This document shows, in pieces, positions 48,501-58,217 of a DNA stretch of 64,000 nt. The notes below the pieces were generated by a model. That model was not told the origin of the DNA and searched no databases. It saw only the letters and a program-made list of their open reading frames with translations. Made by a program: the position numbers and the translations under genes. The DNA lies in the NCBI GenBank assembly GCA_964035795.1, contig OZ038320.1, positions 23,702,589 through 23,766,588 of the forward strand, written 5' to 3'. This stretch comes from Pterobdella sp. o SKG-2022 (taxonomy: Eukaryota; Annelida; Clitellata; Hirudinida; Piscicolidae). Numbering within the stretch: position 1 is the first letter of the stretch; every line of letters starts with the position of its first letter.

Positions 48501-51500
48501 TTTATTTTGCTTATGGGACATAAATGAAAAATTTTTGATCTTATATATGAAGATTAAAAAGCAGACATTTTTGTTCTGACTCACTCAAAATTTGTCTGAA
48601 GGCACTAGTATGAAAATTCACGTTACCAAGTATGATGGTAGTACCCTTAAAGTAGCAAAAACTGTTAAAGTTTTCAATTTAATTGCTACAATAGAGACTT
48701 GTGAAAAAGAATATTCAGTTCGTTCAGACTCAACCTCCTGATTATGATGATGAGATTATTAAAAAGATTTTAATAAAAATTTGTTTGCTTTTCAACTTTT
48801 GATTTCATACAACTTCAGTTCATCAAACAATTTTAATTTATGATATTTTAAAAGATTTACTATTCAAACAGTTACTTACTCAACCAGTACCTCAACCTGA
48901 AGCACATAGGGATAAAGAGTTAGTATTGATTGAAAGTATGAATGAAGTAATTACAAAATCATCACATATTCTGATGATTATTTGAAGGGTGCATCGAAAA
49001 ACCAAGTGTTTTCACCAAAATATGTATCAAAAACTAATTGTGAGATTTTCTGATTCACATATGTGAAATTAATAATTTATTATGTTTGAAAATATGATTC
49101 AATTTGAATTTTTCTTTAAAAAGTGTTTATACGAAGAATTGACTTTCCAATAAACTAAATTTCTTTCAAATACTTTATTCATGTTTTTATTATTATGAAA
49201 TTATGTAATAAAGGTGGTATTATGAAAACCTATCTCGAGACGAAGCTGAGGATATGCTGTCGAGAATACAAGAAGAAGGTTTGTGTAATGTTTCTATTTA
49301 ATTTTTTTCATTATTGTCATGAACATAAGAGTTTCCATGAACATCATCACCATTATAATCGTATGCCAGTTATCTGCTCAAAAGGACTTAGCCGTAAAAA
49401 ATGTTATTATTGTTTCTATTGTATAATATTTATAGTATTATATTTATTATTTGAACCAAACTAGAAAAATCTGTAGTAATCTTATGTTAAGTAAATCAGG
49501 CGACCATTGTTTTTTGTTGAAACGAATTTTACTCCTTTAAAACATCTCAAATTGAAATATGAGTCTCAATTCCAATTTACCAGTCATGATTTGAATTATT
49601 TTCAAAAGAAACAAATTGTTTGCCTAAAAAATAGTATTGTTCATTAAAATAATATTGCTTAAACCAGCATCGTTATCATTATCATTTACTTGAACACGAA
49701 AATACGTAAAGCTAACGATGGTTTAGACGTCCTAATTCAACTCTTCAGGCGTGTTTCTTGTTAGACGCAGGCAACCTTCAGCCAGGGATAATGACCAATT
49801 CCATTATGCCATCTCCTTTAGGTTCTTGAGATGTTGTTTAGTTTTATCTGAAGTAGTTTGATGTGAATGATATCTATTTTTTGTCATTGATGTTATTCTA
49901 ATTGGGGTTCATTAGTCTTACGTTAGAAAATTTTCCAATTATATAAAGTTCTATATAGTAAAAGAATTGAAATTTATTCCTTCTTAACAGATCTGAGGGT
50001 AAAATAAAGCACTGCAAAATAAAAAAGGAAGACAGGTTAAAAGTTTAAACTTTTTAATTGGTACATTTGTAATGGTTTGTACCACCATTGGTGGAAGCTT
50101 ATAAAACTACAATCCCATTAATTTTTTATCCATATTTAGTAAATAATCCCTCTTCATCCATTTATATCTTCACTCATTCATTCAAGATGTCAATTAACTC
50201 GGTTCTTTTTTGATTGTTGTCCTAAATAAACCGTCAAGGTTGTTCCTACTGGGCAATGCAACATACGAAACGTTGGTGGACTTGGTGAACTACTACAAAA
50301 AGTATCCTTTGTACAGGTTCCAGCAGTTTTTGCTGTGGTTTTGTACTATTTCAAGCTTTAGTTATTTTTTTTCATTTTTAATGTTATTTTTGACTAGTTT
50401 AGTTGAATTTTAAAAGGATTAGGTTAATTATCTAAAGCTACATTTATTGTTTTAGAAATAACTTTTTTCCAGCGAGTTAAACTTTAGCATAAGTCATTAA
50501 TGATGAAGTTGAATTATAAGAAATATTAATTTTTGTAAAAACATTAAACTATTTCAATACTGCCTCGTTTTGAAGATTTAAAGAGCTATTAAATATTCGA
50601 TTCAAAAGATACATAAGATGGTTTTAAAAAATTACAACTGATAATAATAATGATGTTGATGAGGATGAGCGTTGTAAACCACATCAGACAGATGAAGCTC
50701 AAGTACGCAGCCACAGAGCAGCTGATAAAGGAGCTTGGTGTGGTTGGTTGTCATTCATGATATCCGAGTATTGTTGTCATTACTATTAGCTCATTACTAT
50801 AACAAAATTCACTAATAAATTGTAAGCTATTATGCTATAATTATATTTTTTTCTTTATATAAGATATTCATATTTGAAAAATTTTTGGTTTAGTGACATT
50901 GAGTTTAATTCATTCATGGGTTAATTGGTTGTTAATTAATTTAATAAGTTAAAATAATCTCATTCAAACATAACCACTACACAACTGCACAGAAACCAAG
51001 AGCTGACTGCATCTACCACTGCCAAGATGATTATCAAAACCCCAACGATATTGAAGTGCAACAGGTTGAATTATGTGTTGATAATTACAAAGCATGTTTC
51101 TCATGTATTGGCATTATATGTATTTGCACTATAGACAAGAAAATGTTCTGTAGTGCCTATAAAATCATTATTTGCTAATTGAAAGCTAACTATATATATT
51201 CGTATATTTAAATTTTCAAAAAATTATATGTTTTTGATTTTTTAAATATTTTTTGAAACTATTTTTTGAAGTTTTAAGAAGGCTGGACTCATTGAAGCTT
51301 AGAGCCATTTTTTGAATTAAATTCATTATCCCTCATTTTTATGCTTCATCAAAAGATTATGGAGTAGAAACAAACGTTATATGCTCATAATAATAATAAG
51401 AATCATCATCATCATTTTATTATAGTCAGCATTTTTTCTTTTTCCAAAGGGTCACTGACTTCTTTCCATGGCCTAACTCTTTCTCTCCACTTCACATAAT

Positions 51501-54500
51501 AAAAAGAATATAAATAGTTAAAATATTAATAGTTTTATAAAATTTTAATTGAATAAAAGCAAAAACGAAGTTATTTATGTGATACAGTAAAAATAAAATA
51601 CGTTATGACAAAAATTTATTAATGAAAAATACCCTATTCATAAGTAAGACAACATTATTGTTATCATTATTATTCAGTTGAAAGTAAAGGCATTATACGA
51701 TTACAAAGCGGCCAAGAATGACGAGTTGTCGTTTTGCAGGGACGCCATCATCACCAACGTGCAAAAGGAGGACGGTGGATGGTATGAAGTTTTTATTCAT
51801 CAAGATACTTTAATTATTTCATGTAATAAGGTCAGTAAAAAAATACAGGATAAGCCGACATCAACTAGCTTTTAAGATCTATAAGTGGTTTTTGAGTGGT
51901 AATTTTCACCTGAAAAGCTTTTAACTGAATAAAGTAATAAAATTTATTATCTTTTATAGGCATTGTGTTTTGGAACGATATTTATGATAGCTATTTGCAG
52001 ATCTCAAAAATATTAATTGTAATCTACAAATACTTATACCAATGATGTATGTGATAAGTTGTAGTAAATTATAAAATAAAACAAAAACCATCACTTAAAT
52101 GATTGACACAAAGGTGGAAGGGCAACTTTGGAGGCAAGGTGCAAGGGTGGTTCCCAGCCAACTACGTTGAAGAGGTTGGTGGAGAGGCTGAGAATGACTC
52201 GACTCCCCTAGGTCATTTGCAGAAGGGCTCCATTAAGCTGGATGGGGTCACTGTCGGTCAGTTGGGGGCTTTCATGTTTGTAGGATATTTCTAGCTTTTA
52301 TTTGATTTAAAATAGAAATAATGCTATTTTTATTCTCATTTTTTTGTTTTTATTTTTTGAGTACTTTTCAAGAATGTACAAACAGTACCGATTTTTTATC
52401 ATGAAGCAGCGTTTTTTTAAAAGTTTTATTTCATAAACTATTTGATCAAGTTTGTAATTTAGTTGTACATTATAATCGATTAAATTTTCAAGCACTTGTG
52501 CGTAGAAATGCTATTAAAGCTTCCCACACTACCAAACAGACCGCCTTCCCTCACGACACCAAGGAGAAAAATTCTTCATTTTCCGCATCATATCTCCCAT
52601 TCCGTCTCAAGACCCTTTTGAAATCGCAGCAACCTCTGAGGCCGAGATGCAGGAGTGGCTGGCGAAGATCAGACAGTCCAGCTGCAATGCTGAGCGTCAG
52701 GTGGGTGTTTGCATGTTCATGCTTTGTTTAAAGAAATTTATAATCTAACTCAAAATCACAAATCGTTGGTTTTTTAAATTTCATAATAATTTCTTCAACT
52801 TTCCATAACATGAACGACTCATCTGAATTCATTTTTGATACATCAGAATTAAAAGCTAACACTTAGCTTAGTTAAGTATTATTATATCAGTTTATAAATG
52901 TTTTTAATGATTGCAGAACCAAGAGATGCAAATAATAGAAAGATCGATGAAAATAGCCAAAGAACTTTCCGACATCATCGTGTACTGTCAGCCTGTCAAA
53001 TACTCTGAAGATAAAGGTTAGTTAAATAAGAATATCTTAAAACTATCGATAAATTCCAAATTATGTCCATTGTAATATTCCAATATGATTTAATGCTTGA
53101 AAGTTGATGCTTTTTATATCTTCTATTGCCATTTTTTCAATAGGTAAATCATTTAATTAAAATAGATTATTCAACATAAAACACTAGTTTCTAGTGCGTT
53201 GAAGGCACTAATAATGAGAATGATGTTGTTCATAACTATTTAATATCAACAATGCTTTTAATTGTTACACTTGAACAGTGTTAAACGGCAAGACGAACTA
53301 CTATGAAATGTTTTCTCTTCCAGAGACCAGAGTCATCGATAAAACTCCCCAAGGTTCGATTATCAACAATAAAAATATCATTTATGACAATAAAATATTT
53401 TTTAAATATTGTTCATTACTAACAAGCTTATATCAATAGCGATTTAATTACAAACCAGAGTCATAATAATAGTGAAAAAAATAATGAATAAAATTATTAA
53501 TAAAAGCAATAATAATAACCATAACCAACAATACCAAAGCAACTAAGCAAACACTGCGTCACAATCACAGGACGACAAAACATTATGACACTTTTGAAGG
53601 CCAATAAGAAGACTCTCACCAGGATATATCCTAAAGGTCTGACTAGCTGTTCAGTGCTAGCCACTTTTTAGGGGTTTAAAACAATTGGGTTTTTTTGTTT
53701 CTCAAGTAGGTAAATTATCTAAAATTTTAGAAAAAAACAGTTTCAAGCTTTTTTCATTTGATTTGAACTACACTTATGTTTGATAAGTTTATTAATGATC
53801 GTTTGGTTATCCGCTCAATTGATTAAACGAATGATCTTTGGATAAGTTGATTATTTTAGTAATTGATTAGTTATTTGATTGATTAATTGATCGATTGATG
53901 ACGTAGGACAGCGTATAGATTCTTCCAATTACGACCCAACGACCATGTGGAATTGCGGGTGTCAGTTGGTGGCTCTCAACTACCAAACTGGAGGTATGTT
54001 GTCATTTCATTTTTTATCAGGGCTGATAAATTTTCAAATTGAAACCATTTTGATCTCACTCATTCTTGTATTTTCTAGAGCATCTATAATTATTTTAAGC
54101 GTAAATATAATATAATCTTACTTTTATTTTGTTCGATGTAGGTAGCTTTTTTGTAAAAAACTTCGTATTTCAAGCGAAATTCATAAAACCAAAGCTGTTT
54201 TTAATATAAGCTTTTCTACTTGAAATGAACTCTTTTCATCGAACACCACCTAGACAAAGCCATGCAGCTGAACCAGGGGCGTTTTTTGCTTAATGGCTCG
54301 TGTGGTTATGTATTACAACCTGAATGCCTCCGTGATGCCGACTTCAACCCAGCTTCTCCCAAGTGCAACGCAGAGTCCGTCACCATCGTCATCAACGTAT
54401 GCCTACCGTTTTCGTGTCTTGATGTTATGTTTAGGGTTCTTTATAATAAATTTTTATATTTAATATTAAATGATTTTGTAAATGTTTATTAGTTAATAAT

Positions 54501-56570
54501 TTTCATGATTTATCTTACTTCTATTCTTTTTAGTAATTTATTTTCGTTATTCATAAGCTTTTTAAATATTATATAATTTTTATGCAATGAATATAATTTT
54601 TAAAAAATGAACAATTATATAACGTTTGGTATAATATTCACTATAGTCACACATTTTTTCCTCAATAATATCTAAGCCCCCCTCTTTTTGGCAGATCTTG
54701 GGAGCCAGGCACTTAAAGAAGACTAAAAAGGGGTTGTCGTGTCCTTTTATCGAGGTGGAGACTGTGGGCTGTCCTTTCGACAACAACAAGTACAAGACCA
54801 AAACTTGCCGTGAGATTTCTCTTCATTCTTTTCATGCTTCCTTTTTTTCCATGCTTTTCTAATTATTTTTAAGAAATACATTTTTATAATAGAGTATTTT
54901 TAAATAAATTAAAATGAGTTTAGTAATTTTAAAACTAGTTATATAGGTAACATGAAGTTTTCGTAAGTGAAAATTATGACACAAAGCACTGCTAACACAC
55001 AGAGGACAATGGACTGACACCCACGTGGCTGAATGAGGCTTGTACTTTTGATATCTTGCAGCCCGACATGTGTTTGCTGAGGTTCAGTGTGCAAGATGAG
55101 GATATGTTTGGAGAACCAAACTTTCTCGGTTTGTGTTTTATAATGATGTTTGGTGTGGTTGTGGGATGGTGATAGTGATATTGAGGGTTTTGGGAGGGTA
55201 TAAAACTAATAATGTAGTTGGTTTTCAAATAGGTGGGTGTTATGAACAACATGATAAATATTAAATTTAATAATTACGTTTTATTCTTAGATATATATTA
55301 TTATATCTACCCAGCACAAACCCTCCAATGCAGGTCAGGCCACAATGCCCCTGTGTAGTTTGAGGCCTGGAATAAGATCGGTTCAACTTAAGAACGAGTA
55401 CAGTGAAGAAATCGAAATGTCTTCTCTGCTAGTTTTTCTCCAAATTGACAAATTTGTTAGTTGGTTTTAATGTCGCTTCTTGTTTGAGCTATATTAAAAG
55501 TTATATTGTATTTGGTCTATAAACTTTTGAAGTTGTCTCCATTCTAGTTGATATTTTATTGCTGTTACAACAGCTCAAAGGTTTATGGAGAAAATTATGA
55601 GAAGCTTCAAGTGTAAATATCTTACCTTAGCAAAAATATTCGTGCATTTTTTTCATTAAATCTTTGTGTTGTTCTTGTTGATAATAATAAACTTTGGCTA
55701 AAAATGTACAAGATTATGCATAATAAGATGCATAATTTTTGGATTTTCAACTTCAAAAAGGTAATTTTCAAAATTTTAGAAACTACAGTTGAACTTCTCT
55801 TTTTGAAGTAAAAACGAAAATAATAAGTAAAAATTTTTTGAATTAAAAAATAGAAAACTTTGAAATAGAAGCATATAAAAAATTAACCATTTATGTTTTC
55901 ATGACAGAGTGATGATGATAACAGTTACTCTTGCATCCAATCGTTGAAAAATGACTTCATCAAGATCCAATCAGAAATCGAAAACACAGAGAGGAGGCAA
56001 GAGAACGACTCTGTTATCAAGGAACTCAAAGACAAAAAACTAAAGACCGAGAAACTTCTCTTAGAGAAGAGCGAACAAAGGGTTCTATCAAGGTATTGAT
56101 TATATCCTTCATCTTTTATGCTTCCTTGCATCGTCGTCGTTTTATATACTTTTTCATGCCACTACCAATTGGTCAATGAATATAACATTCACTTTTTAGA
56201 ATACAAGTTTTTTAGACGAAATTTTCATTGTCCAGTAATAATTCCATACATTAATAAAATGATAGGTTCAAAATCAGTTTGAGATACAAATGCATTATTT
56301 TTATGAAAATGATTCACCCAAACCGTTTCAAAATTTATTTTAATTTTTGTAATAATATATGAGTGTACAGCTTTTTTAAAAATACCTATTTAAAATAAAT
56401 TATTCAATATTTTTCGTTTTTTACTGTTTTTCAAAGATTAATACTATTTTTACAACTATTTGTACTACCGCTACGACTACTATTTCTTATCATGATCATG
56501 AGAAGTGTCATATTATTGGATTAACAATTTTAATCACAGATTACAGAAAAAGAAATCGAAAGGCTATTGA
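35673..56570 (+). CDS. PLCG1: Phospholipase C gamma, complete, 41 exons
   Basis: Hydrolyses PIP2 to IP3 and diacylglycerol downstream of tyrosine kinases. It acts in the cytosol and is recruited to the plasma membrane by its SH2 domains. All 41 exons join in phase to 1268 codons plus stop. Domain order is the PLC-gamma hallmark: PH (about 20-145), EF hands (146-270), catalytic X (275-440), split PH half 1 (455-500), SH2 (531-625), SH2 (642-735), SH3 (771-828), split PH half 2 (835-915), catalytic Y (975-1075), C2 (1075-1195) and a charged coiled-coil tail (about 1200-1268). Both catalytic His contexts are present (ASSHNTYLTGDQ and [10 protein letters not shown]). Exon coordinates are listed under the regional entries. 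The ATG at 35673 keeps the frame; an alternative is that 35699 is an acceptor with the true start further upstream. Whether it is PLCG1 or PLCG2 cannot be decided in an invertebrate with one gene. Confidence 0.95.
37043..38663 (+). mobile_element. Internally deleted CR1/L2-like LINE in PLCG intron 2
   Basis: Starts with an ORF1-like segment ([29 protein letters not shown]), then a Ser/Thr-rich stretch containing two copies of a block of about 130 nt (37351-37480 and 37516-37640). It then joins directly to the RT core ([16 protein letters not shown] at about 37707). After a small deletion it continues with [69 protein letters not shown] and [12 protein letters not shown]. It ends in an AAT repeat at about 38645-38663. 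The endonuclease, RT motifs before GVPQGS and the FADD catalytic site are missing or broken and several frameshifts are present, so it cannot move on its own. It is in the same orientation as PLCG. Confidence 0.85.
39583..41378. other. PLCG intron 4
   Basis: About 1.8 kb of AT-rich sequence. Several Phe/Leu-rich open frames (for example 40381-40674) have the composition of intron DNA. No repeat was recognised. Confidence 0.6.
41379..43413 (+). other. PLCG exons 5-10: EF-hand region
   Basis: Exons 41379-41420, 41925-42006, 42236-42307, 42642-42679, 43044-43095, 43321-43413. Read-out includes [62 protein letters not shown] and [14 protein letters not shown]. Canonical Ca2+-ligand loops are not evident, as in other PLC EF-hand regions. 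Four of the six exons are shorter than 75 bases. Confidence 0.92.
43588..45579 (+). other. PLCG exons 11-14: catalytic X domain
   Basis: Exons 43588-43700, 44614-44699, 45098-45218, 45408-45579. The catalytic sequence includes [83 protein letters not shown] and [14 protein letters not shown]. Both catalytic histidines and the acidic Ca2+ ligands following them are conserved. Confidence 0.95.
43722..43937 (+). mobile_element. tRNA-Ile-derived SINE with an expanded tail, PLCG intron 11
   Basis: The best-preserved head of the family: cgtatagctcagtggttgag, loop ctaatta with central AAT, and ccgggttcgatcccgtgtgg with a closing gggcc. The body has ttagcacctattcta. The tail contains three successive ctttgatctataag-type units before agctttataaataccgc, where other copies have one. 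It lies 22 bases after the exon 11 donor. Confidence 0.85.
45938..46781 (+). other. PLCG exons 15-17: end of X, split PH half 1
   Basis: Exons 45938-45973, 46306-46365, 46626-46781. Read-out: [44 protein letters not shown], then a Ser/Thr/Pro-rich linker. The junction between exons 15 and 16 is the least certain in the gene. The chosen phase-0 solution uses a cagag acceptor. Confidence 0.82.
46989..48385 (+). other. PLCG exons 18-21: N-terminal SH2 domain
   Basis: Exons 46989-47065, 47390-47479, 47987-48046, 48292-48385. The SH2 signature is [14 protein letters not shown], then [20 protein letters not shown] (phosphotyrosine-binding Arg in FLVRES), then HCRI and [16 protein letters not shown]. 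Confidence 0.95.
48872..50739 (+). other. PLCG exons 22-27: C-terminal SH2 domain
   Basis: Exons 48872-48918, 49214-49278, 49749-49821, 49991-50035, 50239-50316, 50688-50739. Read-out: [45 protein letters not shown] (binding Arg present), [49 protein letters not shown]. In PLC-gamma this SH2 domain also gives autoinhibition through the tyrosine in the linker to SH3. Confidence 0.95.
50993..52275 (+). other. PLCG exons 28-30: regulatory linker, SH3, start of split PH half 2
   Basis: Exons 50993-51064, 51678-51781, 52114-52275. The linker ([16 protein letters not shown]) keeps two tyrosines near the position of the activating tyrosines of vertebrate PLC-gamma1. The SH3 domain reads [17 protein letters not shown], then KEDGGWWKGNFGG and [11 protein letters not shown]. 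Confidence 0.93.
52520..54396 (+). other. PLCG exons 31-36: split PH half 2 and catalytic Y domain
   Basis: Exons 52520-52700, 52917-53016, 53279-53353, 53571-53636, 53907-53993, 54254-54396. Read-out: [109 protein letters not shown]. The exon 30/31 boundary was chosen by phase and homology; an upstream acceptor at 52498 would put the domain out of frame. Confidence 0.92.
54695..56570 (+). other. PLCG exons 37-41: C2 domain and C-terminal coiled coil
   Basis: Exons 54695-54809, 55003-55128, 55334-55455, 55908-56092, 56540-56570. C2: [72 protein letters not shown]. Exon 40 encodes a highly charged helix ([36 protein letters not shown]). The 31-base last exon adds LQKKKSKGY and the stop. The tail shows no PEST or Pro-rich motif and differs from the vertebrate C-terminus. 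Confidence 0.93.
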
Positions 56571-57298
56571 AGACACTTCTGAAGCCGGTTGTTTGAATAC
56601 TTTTAATGCTCTATTAACATGGCAACCAATGATTATATGACTTGTTTTATTAACCATTAGTTCATTAATCTCTACCCGCTTAGATGTTTATGTCGTTATA
56701 TGAATTCAAGTTTTAGTTTTGCTTTCTATATTTTACTGGTATTTTATTTGTTCATGATATTGTATTATTTATTTATTTCTACGTTGATTTCAGCATGAAT
56801 GAATTGATTTTGAAAGTATTTGTTACCAGCCAGTTCATATTACTCACTATTTCATGACGATGGTCAGCCAAAAACAATTGTGTGGCTTTAACTAATTTGA
56901 AATTGATTTTAATGTAATTCTTTCGTCTATTTATTCATAAACTAAATATTTTTTCACCGATCATGGTTTTATTAATCGATTTTTGCAGTTTTATAATTGC
57001 CAGTACTTTTGCTCTTATTTTAATTTGTTAAACTATGTTTTATTTTTGTTTCAAAACTTATATTCTCTTTCTTATGATTTATTTCAGGCATTTTTAGGCT
57101 ATTGAAATTTTTAGATATTTTATGGTTGACTTACAAATTTGAATTCTATATTTTCGTGTTCATCCAAGCTTGATTTCGTCGGTTGTATTCGGTGTTGTTA
57201 TTATTTTTTATTTTATTAAAGTTTAAATTAAAATAAATTTTTAATATTCGTTATGATTTTAAATATAACTTCAATTTTGGGTGACGAGTGATGCAGTC

Positions 57299-57723
57299 TC
57301 AAAAGTTTTTCGAAAAGAATAAAGCAATACGGTGAAAATGTCTGGCAATACTTGATGGCAAAGGTATGAACAGAAAATTGAAGATAAGATTGAGGAAAAA
57401 TTTTTTGAAGTCGAATTGCATACTACAATGTTAGAACACTAACGGAAAGAGCTATCTGTCAGAACTCTCAAAAAGGCTCAAGATATGGCGTTAAATTTGT
57501 AGTATACAAAATTAAACGTGAAATCAGTAGTATATTAAAATTACAAAATAGTTCAACGCAGCAAAAAAATTTTAGAACAGATTCTATCTTAGCTCAACAC
57601 GGGGTCAAAACCAGTATGTTAATTAAAAGATCTATTGCTTTACTAACAGATTTTTACGGATCAAAAAATAAGCATAGAAATATGTCTGATTTTTTGTATA
57701 AGGTATTTAATAGAAAAAACTGA
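57299..57723 (+). other. Unassigned coding-like stretch, possibly decayed
   Basis: The first part (57299-57363) reads LKSFSKRIKQYGENVWQYL between a good acceptor (gatgcag) and a GT. From 57409 a second frame is open for 105 codons up to a TGA at 57721-57723, including RTLTERAICQNSQKGSRYG and HGVKTSMLIKRSIALLTDFY. No ATG starts it and the frames do not join in phase. The Lys/Ser-rich composition looks protein-like, but no family was recognised. It may be a TE or gene remnant. Confidence 0.25.
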
Positions 57724-58140
57724 GCATTGAAACTCGCAACAAAAGATATGCATTATAAAAGGTGGCTTCAGAAAACATTCTTTGGGAACAAAACAAATAT
57801 TTGAAGTTTGAAGACACAATAAATAAATAAAAATGAATGAAACTTGTGAAAGCTAATCTCATGATATAAATGAGTTTAATTAATGGTTTATTTTTAAAAA
57901 AATAGTAGGGCGCAGAATAAAATGGTTGAACAGAAATGAGTGTTAGACAAAAAACTTAACCGTTAAAAAATCAATCAATTTTTTTTATTAGTAAGCAACT
58001 ATTTTTGAAAAAATATAAAGAAAATAACTTAATAATTCAAATAAGCAAAAATTCACTTTTATACTTTATAACTTGAAAAACACTTTATGAACATTTCAAT
58101 GCTAACTTAAAAAATGATTTAAGTAAAAAGCAATAAACAC

Positions 58141-58180
58141 AATTTAATTTTTGTTTTTACGAGTTTTTTATAATTCACAG
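58141..58180 (+). promoter_or_regulatory. Splice-acceptor-like site in the PHKB 5' leader
   Basis: A T-rich tract followed by ataattcacag ends at 58180, leaving a 37-base leader before ATG at 58218. This is either the 3' end of a 5' UTR intron or a trans-splicing acceptor. Sequence alone cannot separate the two. Confidence 0.4.
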
Positions 58181-58217
58181 AGCAAGATTTAACATACGAA
58201 ATATAAAATCTTTAAAA

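Larger units (their letters stand above)
56571..58217. other. Intergenic, PLCG to PHKB
   Basis: Contains the PLCG 3' flank and a 105-codon open stretch without ATG at 57409-57723 (see separate entry). A strong acceptor-like pyrimidine tract and cacag ends at 58180, 37 bases before the PHKB start codon. Confidence 0.55.
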
